From: Oxyruncus cristatus
Taxonomy: Eukaryota > Chordata > Aves > Passeriformes > Cotingidae
Length of the DNA stretch: 64,000 nucleotides
Direction: 5' to 3'
Assembly (NCBI GenBank): GCA_013399855.1
Contig: VXAY01002317.1
Location: forward strand, 2,480,088 to 2,544,087
Numbering within the stretch: the stretch's first letter is position 1; the number at the start of each line of letters is the position of its first letter. Below the pieces are notes generated by a model that saw nothing but the letters and a program-made list of their open reading frames with translations, had not been told where the DNA came from and did not search any database. This document shows, piece after piece, positions 24,453 through 39,244 of this stretch. The position numbers and the translations under genes were made by a program.

Positions 24453-27400
24453 ATATGTTTTGACTGTGACAATAACTGGTGAGCAATCTCCCTGTCTGTA
24501 TCTCAACCCACGAGCTTTCTCATTCCTTTTCTTCCTTTTTTTCCCCCTTTGTGCTGGTGGGGGTGGGAGCAAGCAAGCAGCTGGGTGGGAGTTCAGCTGT
24601 TAACTGAGGTCAGGCAACAACACTAGAAAAATATAGCTTTTTTAGACCATGTGATCCAGGGTGAAACATGCCCCTTATATGAATATAACTGCTTTCATGG
24701 CATACTGGAGTGTGCAGTCTCTGCAGATTGCTGGCAAGTGGCACATCGTACTCGTGTCACTTCATCAAGTTGTTCACATACACTTAGTGAGTGGTAAACA
24801 AGCCACTGCATTCATCTCTGTGCCTCTTTTACTAAGTGAACATACATCATAAGCACAGCCATCTACAATATTTCTATTTCATCATTCCACTAGAGGTTTT
24901 CTAGCTAATTTTAAACTAACTGTTTACATTCTCTGGATTGTGTCAAATAAACAGACACCACTATATGGAAGCTCAGGATACAGGAAGAGGCAGGGGTGGG
25001 GAGCATTGCTAAGCACTCTCTCTTCTCATCTCTTCCTGGAATATAAATATTTGGCATGCAATTCCTAGGACAATTGTCCCTGTTCTTGTGGAATTGTCTG
25101 GGTAAATTCTCATGGATCACACAAAGCTATCTCTGCTTCTTGAAAAAATCCAGTCAGACTCATGAGGGGCAGTTCTAAGTGAACAGCAGGAATGCTTCTG
25201 CTAACTTTCTGCTACTGCTTGGCAAAGAATTTTCAGGCACTTTGCATAATGTAGTCACTCACCTATGGGGTCAAATTATTTCCTTTCCATAGTGGTTATC
25301 AGTGAGGAAAAGACTTGGTGTCTGCTGTTCCTGCTGAATCTCCCAACTCTGCATTTTTTACTCACCACCCGATGGAGGTAAACAAACAAAATAACTAACT
25401 CCATTTGACAAAATGTTCTGCCTCCCGCTGAGAAAACAGAAAACAAAATGTGCTGGGACAGCACCTAAGTCACAACTCTGGGAGCTACTAGGTAGTTCTC
25501 CCATCAAATGGAGAAAATCAAGGTACGAGGGTACCAGCTACCCAGCAAATTCCCTCACTGAATATGAACTGAGAAGCCAATCCTAAATTTTAATCTTGGA
25601 CTGTCATCTCCAAATGCTTTTTGCTGTCTTTTACTATATTTGAAAAGGAGGAGCAAACCCTATAACTACTCTAGGAAGCTTTTACCCTGTATCAAGTTGT
25701 CAGAGTCACATGTCATACAAAGTAAAAAAAAAAAAAAAAAAATGCATGGGGACAATGGACCTAAACCTTTCTCTTGCTGATTCAAGCATCAGAACACAGG
25801 CACACTCAGTTTTATAACCCAGACTAAGCCTTTTGCTGAATGCCCCCAGACTGCCATTTCAGGGAACGTTTGCAGAAAGTTAATGCCGTATCAGCAGCCC
25901 ATTGTGGGAAATGCCAAATACTTAGGCACTGAAAATGCAGAAATGCGTGTGTCCAGAGGCTGCTTAACAGACTTTCATTTTCACTGAACGCAGTATATTT
26001 CAAAGCCAAACATAACTCATCACTGGACAGCTAGATAACTGCAATTCAGCACTGCTTAATTTCCTGTATGAACTAAATGAATGTATTTTAGTTCTGTCCC
26101 AACATAAAGAAATTTCAGCCACCAGTTTTTCTCAGAAAGAGATTTTCCATCCTACCCGTAAAGATGCCATCTCCCTGGTGAAAAGCAAAGTTCTCTAGCC
26201 TAAGGGTCAAGTGCTCCCTGTGTGAGAGAATGGTGTTTTTCCTGCATTATCAGTCCAATACCACAAATATGGAATGGCAGAATGGATGCACAGCTTTCAA
26301 TGAAAGACACTTTATATTTGAATCTCTGATTGCAGTGGTTAAAACAGATGCATCTGACCATCTAGTTTAGGGATTTAAGGCACCTTACCAGGATGACTTG
26401 CAGCCAAATCCTCTCTCATTCTTAGTAGAACATTTTTCATAGGCAGTTCAATTTATGTGGAACCACCAGGAAATAAAACAAGGTGGTGCCTATTTTCTCC
26501 ACACACTTTCTCCACTTCACTCAGAGGGGAGAAATGCAGTTCTGAATCACTTCCCATCAGTGCAAAGAAAGAGCTTTAAGTGGTTAATCATACCCAGTCA
26601 GGCTGGTGCCTCAGTGACAGCGGGCAGCAGAATGGCTGAGATGGGGCCTGAAAAAGCCACTCCATGTACTCTTCAGTCACTTCTTAGCCCTTGTGTGTTA
26701 CAAGTATTATCAAAGTAACTGGACTCGTTACTACAAGGCTGGTTCATACTCCAGGGTCTGGGCATATAGCTGTTTCTTGCCCGTTCTGGGGTGATGTGGA
26801 GTAAGATAAGCTAACTGGCCTTTACCAAGATGCCTGGTCCCACTGCTTGGTAAACACAGTGAAGATTTTCACTCTCACAAAGTTCATATTACCTAGAGAT
26901 TCTTATAACAAATATAGTTTCAGCTTGAGCACAAAGAAAGCACATAGGATTCCTTCTGATGGAGAAAAACTTGGAAAGTATATTTTGATTCCACGACCAA
27001 AATTTCTTATGAAGTCAATTATTGGTTGAGTTGAGAAAAAGCTGCAATGCCTCATAGGGGTCTAAGGTGTACTGTTTAACTGCTAGGTTTTAGCCAAGAC
27101 TGTTTTTCCTGCCTCTGATAAATCGGCGTCTTGGCCCTTCCTTCTATGCCAGGGAAGGGAAGGTATGTCATTAGCACAGTTGGCAAGCTTCTGATTTAGG
27201 ACTTTTAGTGACTACAGCCTAATGAGTGTACATCAGCTGAACTGAGGTAACCGTGCACACTCTCTGCTCACAGTGAATGCCTTTATTTAGTACGCAGATA
27301 TAATAGCTAACCTGCTGAGTCTTTTTATTATTCATAGAAATGAGGACCTGCCTTTCACTCCTTTCTTCTGGTGAACACAGTTATCTGTGCCATATTTTCT

Positions 27401-30400
27401 CCCTTCTAAATAAATCTCTTTCAAAAATAAACATTCATGTTAAGGAATTCAGCCAACCAAAGCAGCAACCTGAGGCTCTGGAAACATCTAACCATTGAAC
27501 ACACCACAACAGTCGCTGTTACCATCTGCTGTACCAGAGAGTTGAGGTGTACAGCTATATCCTCTTCTGGGTAGAGAGCTGTTCCAAGTTTTAATCAGTG
27601 TTTGGGAGAAAACACCTGCCAGACAGAATAAGTGAGAAGATCTGCATTAGTCTACACTGCAGGTGGCACTTGGCTAGCTTCCACACCTGCATGGCTCTGG
27701 GCAGCATTGTGCCTTGCACCACTGTGTGTGTGATGGCACTGCCGTGTTCCCCAGACGTACTGGATTTTGGACGTTTGCCACCAGCAGGGTACAAGGGTGT
27801 ATGGTTTGATGGGGGTTTGTTGGAGGTGACATCCTAGGCTATTTAGGCCAAGCATCCGTCTGGGTTTTGCAACTGCTTGAATATGTTTACCAACAATGAG
27901 CTTGAAACTCTCAGTACTGCAAAGCAGTAGTAGTCAGAATGAAAGGTACAAAGCTTAGGAGACAGTAGGCATCAGGAGTAGCACTGATTTCAGACTTCCT
28001 CAGCTCTTGTTCTCACTTCTGCCTAGACTTTACACTCTCAAGGAGATTAAATCTTTAGTAGGATTGAAAATATTACGGCAAAAGATGAATCACTCAACTT
28101 TATGAAGTTTTAATGACTCTTTTGATTGCTCTAACTGAGATGACAGGGCTAATTTCACTATATATACTAGACCAATTTAAAATAATATCAATAATTTCAA
28201 TATTAGACCTCCTGATTTTCTCCTTGTTCAACACTTGGCCAGCAATCTAGACTCTTTGTGTTTGCAGGCTAGCTTATGGAAAATGAGATGGCATAATGCC
28301 ACAGTCCAGGGAAGCATCATCACCCAGATGAGAATGATTGCTTCAAGAAATGAAAGTCAGCACTGCTATTTATTAGACCCACAGCTGGAGGAGGGAGCCC
28401 TCTCCCATGTAAAACAGTTTGGAAACACCGCAGAGTTTGGTGCACGGGCATTTTCTCTGCACACAGGAGAAAATCCCATTCATTGTAATTTTGCCAGATG
28501 GCTTTAAACATTCTGTTACTAGACCAGTAGTGGCAATTTCATCACACTGAAGGGATTTACAGATAGGATTAGAGGAGAGATTTATCACTGAGTCTCTCCA
28601 CAGATATGCTTGCCCCAGCTCTCTGGTGTGAAGAACTGAGATTGCCCATGTTGTATGTCACACTCTCTTTGCTGTGGCAACAGTGGAAGCTCTTGTCATG
28701 GAGTATTATATTACACAAGATCAAACCTCATGGGCTACTTCTAGTGGTTACTGACTCTTTTTTGTTCCATTTCAAACCTTGAGTTGCTGAGGTCAAATAC
28801 AGTGACCCTCGCCTTCATTTGGCATCAAAGGGAGGGATACAGCCTTTACACACTGTGGGAACTTCAGCTTCAAAGGACACAGAGTCAATACATACAGGAA
28901 AGTGCCTCCAGCACTTACTCGTTACTAGCAGGGGGAAGGCAGGATTTTCCTATAGGTTCCCAGTGGGCCCAGGCACAGAGGATGCCAGCAGAACAGTTGC
29001 TCTGGCTGAGGACTGCAGAGGCTCTACGGAACAGGGTCTTTTGTAAATCTTTCAGTCAACCAATTCCTTTAGGATATGGGGGATTCTTAGGAGGCACATA
29101 GGAGGACACACCTGAGACTTCTGATATCCCAGATCTTTACTGGTGCACTCTAAAATAATCTCAAATATCACCATGGAAAAATTCCTGAGATATCTGCCAC
29201 CCACCTGCTGTGCTGAGTCAAGGGCAGTACTCAGACATATTTCTTTTCCTTTGATAATCTTTTGTATTGGCTGCAGCTGGAGGCACCTGGTGAAAAAAAA
29301 TTCCTTTACCAGATGATTTTACATTTGGAGGTCTGGCTTCAGATCCCATTGCATGGACTTCACCTTTCACACTATACCAAACCACAGGTAACAAGCCTGG
29401 ATACCAGACAACACAGATGTACTTTATATAAAATGTTTGTCCTTATAAACATGCTCCTGCCTCAGTTCTAAGAGAGCTGGATCAGCCTTTGGGTTTCTGA
29501 ATTTTTCAAAACTGAAGAGAAGCTGCTGCCAGTAGACCTCAAAAGTGGCACAAACTTACACAGTTTGGTGTTGGTGGGCTACCCTATATTGTAGGGTTTT
29601 TCTTCTGGTAGACTTTGAGGAAAAGGTAATATTTTAAAGGTTTTTGTTTATATGCTTTCCTTCCCTTCTTTCATATACCGTATTTCTTTCTTCTGTGCCA
29701 TTTCTGTTCCCTGGTAAATTATACAGTTCATTGTTCTGCAAGTTGCTGCGATGGCCTAACTTTAAACATAGATATGTTAATGCAGAGAAACTCCTGTGAC
29801 TATGGGACTGCTACTGAAAGCTGGATGCCTGAATTAATGCAGTTGCACATTTAATTTAATACAGAAAGTATCTCTACAAAATAAAAAGTAAAGATTTAAA
29901 AAATAAACAAGCAAACCCAAACCCTGCAGAAAAGCTCTCCCATCCTAACAGCACCAAAAGAAATGTCTGTTCCAACCAGTTCAGCTGTGTTCAAAGTTCT
30001 TCTGCAGTAGTTTGAAGATTACAGTCCTATTACCAAGCTCAGATGCTCAGTTTCAAGAACTGCTGTACACTTCTGCATCCCCTCAGGCTCTCACTGGGAG
30101 GGTTAAAACTCTTTTTGTTTTGGTGTGGAAAGATTGGTCTGATAGCAGCAGATGTAAAGGACACTTACAGGCTCCTCAGAAATTGTGATCAGGAGACACC
30201 CTGTTACTTGCTTAGAACATCCCCTTGTTGTGTTAGTGAAAGATTTTTTGCACACAGAGTAATCATCAACAGAAAATATCAGAAGCTAGCACTTTTCTGA
30301 GAAGGGAAAAGAGCAGAAAAGGGGAAATAAAGGGATAGCAGGATAATTTATCACAGATGCCTTGTTTTGAGAGGGCCCAAACTCATTACTTTACAATACT

Positions 30401-33400
30401 TATATCCCGATAAACAGTATGCATCACTACCTAAAAGCACAATTTCCAGCTCTACTGTGCTGCTAAAGATTACTGTTGAATGTTCTTTTTTTAACTTTCC
30501 AAGCCTTTGTCCACTGCTGCTTCAAACAATGGTAGTTAGTGAGGATGTGGAACAAAAAACTACAATTCCTTTCTAAATGTTTGCTATGGTGGGAGAAAAT
30601 AAGGAGAGCTTAAAGGAAACACTAGTTGCCAACAGCACAGGTGAGGGAAGAACTGGCAAGGAAAGGCTTTTGCAATTACAAGCCAACATTCTTTGTTCTC
30701 AGTGGAAAGGAGGGAATCTTCTTGACTGCAACCATGGCTGACAAGGGAGGCTCTTTCAGGTCTAAGCGTGAGGCAAAGTGAGGATTTTCATGCCTACTTG
30801 GAGGACACCAAAGGTTGTGGAGGAAAGGAGCGATAAAGGCAGTCTCTTCCAAAAAAGTGTTCTCTAAAAATCCTGTATTTGGAGCAAAATAAAAAACTGA
30901 GGTGGGTAAATCAAAAGCAAGAAGAGAAGAAACTTGCAGTCTGCAGAAATTCCTGTAACAATGCCTTGGGATCACATAAACAAGGTTATTAATAGAAGCC
31001 CTCAAAGGCTGCTTCCTCCCATTCTTCTATCTGCACCAATTCAAGGCAGAGAAGCCCCGGCTTGAGAAAACCTCATTTGCTCCCTTCTTGTTTTTATCTT
31101 TCCCTCCACTGTATTTCCTGTCAAGACTGCAGGTCAGAAAAGCCGGAAATCTCTTTGTACCTCTGGGACTGTCAAATTGTGACCAAGAAACGTGCCTCAG
31201 ATGGAGCCCAAACAGCCCCTGCACTCTGGTGTAAGATTGTGTGGGGAAGAGAATATAACAGTGGCTGGGCACTCATGGCTGTGCATCACCAGTAGTTCAG
31301 ACTAACACAAGCACGGGTGGGAGCTGGGGTACAGACTGCTTTTCCAATAATTGCTTCAAATAAGCCAGCATTCCCGCTTCACAGCCATACGACACGTGGA
31401 GGACTTGACCTTGCTTTTCCTGAACTTTCCAGTCAATGTCCCAGCAGACAACCCCAAAATATTGTTTTTTCTATTCTGGCTTTACAAATCTCAGGCATCT
31501 CTTTTAGTGATTTTGCTGGGAAAAAGCAGAATTTTATGCACCTCTGGGGTTTTTTGAGGAACTGACAACCTCGGAGAAAATGAAGTATGTTATACATTTC
31601 AACCTTCTTTTTTTTTCTGTTCTGTTTTTACTGAGATTGCAGCCATACTTTCTCCAAAAGTTAGTTTGCTCAGCTTCTAGAGTTACAAGAGGATTGGGGA
31701 ATAAAGTGAAAAAAATTACACAAACTCTAGGATTAACACACAACACCAGCAAATGTACCTACCACATAGAACATAAAGGCAGCCAAACTCAGATTTGCAT
31801 ACACAGCAAAGAAGAAACCATTATTAATACTGCAAAATCAGAGTAGGTCAGGTAAAATTTCTCTGCATCTGCGGACAAAATATTTGATAAGGTTTGCTTT
31901 TCCTGGGTGCCGATCCAGTCAGAAGGTATTAAGAAACAGAGAACAAGCTGAAATACTGTGCCCATTTGACCTGATGTCTTCTCCAAATTCAAAACTAACA
32001 AAGTGGCAAAATAAATGTTGCCCCAAGGATTAGACCCCAGATAAATACACAGAAGTAGGCATATGCTTCCTGCCACTCCTTTTTTCCATACATAGTCTAG
32101 ACTATCTGGGGTCTCAAGCTCTGCTGCGACAAACAGGTTTTTTTAAACTGGCAGAAAAACACCTACTGAATACAAAAGAACCCTCTACCAGTAAAAGTGC
32201 AGAAGTAAGAACTGCTTTTGTCTTTGCCACCAGTACCTCAGCAAAATACAATTAAGGACTCTGCTCTAAAATCTGTATTACTCTGCATAGTGATGCAGAT
32301 TTTGCATAGATTTTACATAGTCCTCAAAGACTCAACCTTCCTTTCTCGAAACTCAGTCAGTCCTTCTGAGCTAAAGCAGTCAGTTTGAGTCTTTAGCTTT
32401 CTTCTGGAGACCCTGACATATTTCAAGTCAGGGCAGGGAAATACAGAGAACTCCTTTCCCAGTCTGAAGTTTTGGCTCCTTTTGTTGCTTCTGAAAATCC
32501 TTTTGCGTTATTAGATGACAATGTAGTACACAAGAATGTCTGTTGAGAAGGGTGCCTGCTGTGGCACTGTGTGAGATCATACAGCCCTACTGTCTGCAGA
32601 ATAGAAGCACTGATATTACTTCTGTTGCTAAAGAATATTCAGGAGGAGCTGGTGCTGTGTTTGGCCATCTGTCATGGCCACAGAGCAGCCACCAGCAAGA
32701 TATAAATTTATTGTGGTCATTGTAATGTCAAGCCCACACCTTGCAGGATGTTCTTGGAGCTGAAGGAGCTAGAGTGCATCATGCTGAGGCATCAAAGCTG
32801 TGAATTAGCTTGGGTTCAGGAGGAACATAGTCATGTCACTCCGTGCTATTGGTGAGCAATAAACAGGGAAGCCATCAGAGAGTGTTCTGCATTGCATAGA
32901 ACTATGGGTTCAGAGCTCAGGACTGATTCTTTGCCTCTTTCACCACACATGTTGTAGACATGCCTCAGCAGCTTTGCTGAAAACTGAGCAATGTGTAAGC
33001 ACAGAAGGAAATTTTACAAATGGAGAAGAGGAAGCCAAAAGCAGTACATTTATGATAGAAAATATTTTTACCATCACATTATTAACTGTTGGGATTCACT
33101 TCTACAATTATCACAGAAGTCAACACATTAAAAGTACTCTGAAAATTACAGGATGCTTGCATGGATAATGGGACACGCAAGGTTACTGTAAACAATGTAA
33201 AATGGATAAAGAAGTTATAATTCTACAAACCAGTCTTTAATTGCCTGCAGGAAGATGGAACTTGCCCTGCCCTACTCATCAGTATGGACCCTACATTTTC
33301 TGCATTCTTCTCTGAATCTCTGCTATTGGGTACTCTCTGAGACAGACTTATTTTCACATATGTATATCTTACTTTCATATATCACTTGGGTAGTTCTTGC

Positions 33401-35626
33401 ATGGTCCTCTGTAATCCCTGCATTCTGTCTGCATGGAATGGTAAATGCATGATTATAGGGAAAGCGGGGAGGGGACCATGAAAGGAACTGAGCTTTTTAG
33501 GGAGAAATATTCCTGGATGTTTTTTCAACTTTTTTTTTTTTTCATCTTTTGTACTGCCAGTAGAAGCTGGGAGAAAACAGGGAGCAAGTATGTCAGAACA
33601 GGGAGTAGCCCACTTGTGATGCCAACCTGCAGTTGGGCTTAATCCTGTGAAACTACAATCAAGAAGATACATAGCTAAACAAACAGGCCAGAACCTCTCT
33701 CCTGTTAAACATTCAAAACTCAAAGGACTACTCCCTAGGCACCTCTAATGATAAAATCTGATAAAATCATGAAAGAGCTCGGGGTGTGCAAGAGCAGCCC
33801 ACAGATTTCCAATTACTGTTCTCTAAAGACAGTGTTACTTACGGCAACCAATATCAAGAACATTCATGCTGATGGCACTCATCCAGCAAAACATTATCAA
33901 CACTCTACTTCTGCACACAGCTAATTATACCATGCTTAAATGCCACAGGGAGATGGCTGCTCTATCAGGAAATGCACAGAAGCATATGCTGCCATATGGA
34001 GGAGGTAGTGTTCACGGGGACCAATCTCTGTGTGTAGAAGGCCTCACAGCCCTATTATATTATTCTTTATAAAGCAAGTCACCTAGAAGGTAAGCAGGAA
34101 AAGGAAAAAAGCAAAAAAAAAATTGGCAAAACATTTCTGTCCAGCTTTTGGTATGACGACGGCAGCAACTGCAAAGGAAGGTCATCCTTCTCTGGAGAAG
34201 TCTTGATTTCTAGCAGTGTGTTTGTAACCAGATAATAAATCTCAATTAGAAATAATAGTCATGCTAACCAAAACCCATTTTCATTTTTGTCCTCAAAGAA
34301 CAATACTGAATGTACAGTGGGCTGACTTTTTTGCAGCTCAAGTGTCTCTGTCCTTTTTCTACTTTCCTCCAGATACGAGAAAATGAAGGGAATTCTTTGT
34401 AACTTGTCTACACACTCTTACTAACCACATACTTGATGGCTGGTGTAACTGTCAGTTGTCAGCAGTCATTTACATCAGTTGCAAAGTGACTGTAAAATGA
34501 TACTAAGTAAGAATGGAGGGAGCTTGCATCAATATAAAAATCATATGGTGTTAAATAATGAAGTTGTCCCAACTCTTCATCTCTGTTTGCAACCCCAGCT
34601 AAGAATTTGCCTTTTACCTTTGAGCGTGTTAAATTATACCTTTGACGTGGTTGGATCGTGATGGTTTTACCACCAAACTCTCTCTGTTCTCGGCACCAGT
34701 GAGGAATCAGTATGTCACTGTTAACTGGTGCAGCACAAAACCTGTGTAGAAGAATAAAACCAGTTTCATTACACACATGCAATTTACTTTGAGGGCCTTT
34801 TCATAAACTCTTCCTCCCGTGTCTTGCACCCACTTCAGGTGCAAGGTTCCATGAATCAGGATGAAATGGGAGAACGGGTTAAGAAATCTCTCATAGCTGT
34901 AATCTATGTAAAGCAGTGGTTTAGCAACGAGAAACACTTAAAGGAGCCAGTGATAGAAGTGCTGAGTGGGGTGTCAGCAGGAGCTACGTGTTCAGTCTTT
35001 CCTGTTTCCTATTCAAATTCTTGCCCTGTACCCATCACAAGAGACTGTGTAATCCAGTTCCACTGGAGGGTGTAAAGGCAGCAAACAGTGACAGGCGGTT
35101 GAGAGAATCAGGCAGGAGAGTCAATGTGGAAATGTGATTCACACGGAAAGTGTGTGACAAACAATTTCAGCCTTCAGTAAAGGGGATGAGGCAAGACTGC
35201 TTCTGAATACCACTGTCAAAAAAACCTCCAAACATCCTAGTGCCATGACAGTTCTTCTTCCTGCAGAACCTTTAAAGGAAAGGGACTCTTGCTCTAGAGA
35301 TGCTTGTTATTAATAAAAGCTCCTGTGATTTTCAGAATATTCATATCCACTATTTCATGCCAGCACTTTCAGCTTGCTGACAGCTTCCTCACAGGCACCA
35401 GAAATGAAGAAGCTTGGCTAGTTGCGGTGACTTGGGGTTGATTTGCTTTGATGTCTAAGGTTCAAAACATAGTTGAAGCTTGTCCTATGGTTAGAGTTTT
35501 AATTAAGGCTTTTTATTTCTTTGCCTCTCTCCCTTCATACGGATTCTCTGATGTTTAATAGCAGATGAACTAATACTGCCGTTCTCCTTGAAAGCACATT
35601 TACCTCTTCCTAACTGTTTCACTTCC
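24453..35626. other. 11 kb non-coding DNA, no gene seen
   Basis: Unique AT-rich sequence. Frames of 60-109 codons occur on both strands at the density expected by chance and resemble no protein. One possible 57-bp micro-exon (30703-30759, plus) has a good acceptor, an ATG in ideal context at 30734 and a CAG/GTCTAAG donor, but no partner exon. No tRNA, known microRNA or CR1 copy was found here. Confidence 0.6.
25724..25742. repeat. poly-A tract (A19)
   Basis: A run of 19 A on the plus strand. No retroelement or processed pseudogene was recognised to its left, so it is treated as a simple homopolymer. Confidence 0.9.
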
Positions 35627-35752
35627 AAAAAAAAAAAAAATCCATAGTTGCTTAACAGTCTCTGATACTGATGCTCCTGAGAAGTTTCACTGAAATTGAT
35701 TCAAATGGTATCAGAACAGATTATATGTAAAATTTCTTTTTTTTTTTTTTTT
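35627..35752. repeat. A14 and T16 tracts flanking about 96 bp
   Basis: An A14 run (35627-35640) and a T16 run (35737-35752) are each followed by (T)CCATAG. The arrangement is a loose inverted pair. The enclosed sequence matches no repeat I recognise. Confidence 0.7.
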
Positions 35753-38010
35753 CCATAGAAAAGCAGGTTGCAAGTGGGAAGCAATCATTAAATCTTGAGT
35801 GTGTGTCACTGTCTGGGCAGCACAGACCTACAGGTACTTCTGCCCAGTATGTAGGGTGCTGAGAACCTCACAAGCTACATCCTAGCAGTTTTTGTAGCTG
35901 GTCTGCAGAATGATTGGCACACAGCTCAAATTGTTGGTGTAAATATGGTTTTGTAGGGCTGTCTGCTACCTTGTGGTCTTCCGATGATGCTATTTTGATG
36001 TTAAAATTAGGGCAAAAATTTGTTCTAAAAGTATCACAATTTAACCTGATCTATATCCTGTAACACAAACACTGCACAATACTGATCCTTTTGGCTTCTG
36101 CAAGAGCACCTATAAACTGGCATAGCTGATGTAGAAAGCTCAGTCAGAAACAGATGCTTTTGCAGAATTTCCACTGACTTGGTAGAATACCAAGTTATTC
36201 CCTGCCCTATCTCAGCCCTGACTCTACCTGTTGAAAGGAACAAAAGTAATTCCTATCTAACAGGGATCTTGTAAGATTTAATATCTGCAGAAAAAAATTA
36301 AAGTGGTAAAATGGAACCAGACACTGAAGTGTTACTCCGTTCTGCTCTTGATGGAAGGGATTTGAGCATTTCAATTATTGGTCTCCAGCACAATCTACCT
36401 TTTGTTCATGGATGGATGCACTAATGAGCAAAGCTGGACGTCAGCTTTTGGATAGAACAGTTTTCCATTTGAAAAATGCCAGTTTTACAGAATCAAACTA
36501 TTTCATGGGTATGTACTTGCTTAATTGAATTTTCTGGCAGAAATCTGCCTATGTCCTCATAGGTTCTCTTGTGTACCTGATCAGTGGGCAGAATTGAGAG
36601 GCTGGCAAACCTACCTCCAGCTGGGATACTAGAGATTTTCCTGGCATGAAGCCTGGAGGCCAAGGAACTCTGTTTGAGCCAGGGCAACCAGGGCAGCCAG
36701 GATCCCAGCTGTGTGGCAGCAAGCCTGAAAGGAAAGTGATGGGAACTTTGAGCCACTTGGACAAGCTTGCTTCATAAAAAAAATCAAAGAAAGACATTTA
36801 GATTACATTTTTCAAATTGAACTATTGGAAGTTACAGCTTTTGGTCTCATGGAAGACAGTTTTGCTGTAAGACGTTTTCCCAGGGTGGGGTTCTGGGCTG
36901 CAGGCAGACCCACAGACAAGCTTATTGTCTTTGTTTCCCTCACTGTTGGTTCATGTTCACACCTGAAGGGGAGAGAGGAAACAAGATCAATTCATCAGGA
37001 GGAGAGAAAGTGCCTCTGAACATGTTTGTGCTGACAGCAGCCCATCCGGACTTGTCTCAAGGACAGGTGGTAAGGGAGGGCCACATTGATCCCCTTAGAG
37101 ATTTTCCATTGCTCAGTCCACTGGTGTTGATAGATTATGTGAAGAACCAAACCAGAAGGTCAAAAGCCACCAATTACTTAAAAGAAAAAAAATCCAAAAT
37201 GATAATCAGCCAACTGGCCAGCTGAGCAGCATATAGCATTAGACAGACAATATAATAGAGCCACACTCCCTAGTGATCTCTCTAGGCAGTCGGGGGGCCA
37301 GCAGATAGGTTTCTGCAGGTGCAGCTGTATGTCTTGATAGACCTGATATGCACTGTGCTCAACTGCAGTTCTTATGTACTTGCTTTGATTCTCTCTTTTC
37401 TTTCATGACTTTCAATGGAGTTTGCATCAAACTCTCAGCTGCTGGAGCCATCAAATGCACATGTTCATTTCTCCCTACAAGTCTCTAGAGCTGTTAATCC
37501 AGCTGCTGCCACAAGTATTCAAGCTGCAAAAAGGACAGATGAAGAAAAGACAGTGGGAGGAGAGGAAGGAGTTCATAAAGATCAACCATCAAGCACTGTA
37601 AATGAAAAATTCGACCCAATAAATAACTGAAAAGGCCATGCTTCCTGGTGTGTGTCTGATCTCGGTTCTCAAGCTCCAAAGCCTGCACTTTCCTTCTATT
37701 TATAAAGAAAAAAACATTTTAAAAACCCCAAAACTTTTTTCAGTTTCTTGTTTCAGAGGGCAAGTTTTCTACTGACAGTTTCAATGTGTGACCCCTTAAA
37801 AATGCACATCTTCCTGCCAAGAGATCCAAAGCCCTGCGTAGACTTGGAAGATTCAGTGCCAAAAGAATGTTCCCTTCTTTCTTCACAAAAACACAGTTAA
37901 AACTGAAGTATTACTGAAACCATCAGTGGTAGCTCTGACTACACATGTGTAGTGAAAGTGGAGGCAGAGGAATGAAGACTAAGAAGGTCATACCGACTCC
38001 TCACCTCTGA

Positions 38011-38078
38011 CTTCAAATTTTGTTGTGATAACAATTGCTAATGACTTGCTAGTAGAGCTAATTACAAAGAGGTCAAGA
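38011..38078. promoter_or_regulatory. possible enhancer-like segment
   Basis: This short AT-rich stretch packs a SOX-like AACAATTG word, a GATAA word, a homeodomain-like CTAATTAC and a nuclear-receptor half site AGGTCA within about 60 bp. Such clustering is typical of conserved non-coding elements but also arises by chance. Conservation could not be examined. Confidence 0.25.
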
Positions 38079-39244
38079 GGGTGAGAATTTTGCAAAGAAT
38101 GTTCTCTCTCTTTAGAAGATTAAAACATGTAATAATGTTTCCTACAGTCTGTTGAGAACAGGATAACTAACCTGGAACATCTTCACAAAGACATGCAAAG
38201 CTTTTCTAGGAAGTCCTAATCTTTCACAGATTTTTGCCTTAATTTCCAAATTGAAGCAGCTCTTGTTGCTCATATACCTTTATACACTTCAGTAAAATGC
38301 ACTCACATGTTGTAGAGCTGAGAGCAGAAGCCCTTGCCAGTGCTCTCTTGCAGGAGAACAGGACACTAGCACAAATAATAACAGAAAATGCAGGGGAACA
38401 GGTACACTGGCACAGTTCTGTAGAGAGGATGCAAGACTCAGGGAGGGCTAAATTACTGATAGTTTTTCCTTGCATATCTCTTCCTTTCATGCTCTTTGAT
38501 TCTTCAGCAAGTGCTGCCTGTGTCTGTGTTTTTGAATTTCCCCTAAAGGCAGAAGCTGGGGCTTTGCTTCAGAGAGGGAAGCTGACAAAGAGAGCAGCGT
38601 TTTCCAGGCAGGTATTACAGTAGGCTTTGGGGAGAGACAATGACAGCAAGAGGAACAAGGAGCTGAAGATTCAGAAAGAGATGAGACCCTCTTTCTTTTA
38701 AGTCTTTTCTCCCCTTCTCTCACCAGGGCTCTTCAATTGTGTGGGACTATGGATAGCCAGTTTCAAGAAGAATACCCTTTCACTACCCTGCTGTCATACC
38801 AAATAAGCCTTCCTCTTTTCTTGTCAGAACAGTGGTAGCCTATGTTTGAGATAACAAAAGCTTCTTGAAGATGCAGACTAGGAAACACATGCAGAAATGT
38901 GGAAGTCAGGAGAGAAGCTCAGGTTTGCAATAACTGAAAACGGGGCCTAGAGCAGCCTGACTTGCTGCTTTACAACAGGCCGACCTCAAAGCAGCTGTTA
39001 GTTCTTTTCACCCCCAGTCTTTTCACAAAAATTACAATGCAAAGCAAGAAGATCTAAAGAGAACTGACAAACCATTGGAATACCATGACAGAACAGAGAT
39101 GTGAACTTTATCTTTCAAAGAGATTTCAAAAGCTGGCACAGACTAAGAGGCAGTGTCTGAGGAATAGCTCAGTCAAACTGACAGTCCCAAATCTCACCTT
39201 TCACAGAGCTTTGCTCATCCCAGACCCACACTTTTTGCTGAGCA

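Noticed and set aside
35627..35752. A14/T16 pair considered as the ends of a retroposed element
   Set aside because: No target-site duplication or recognisable element lies between or beside the tracts.
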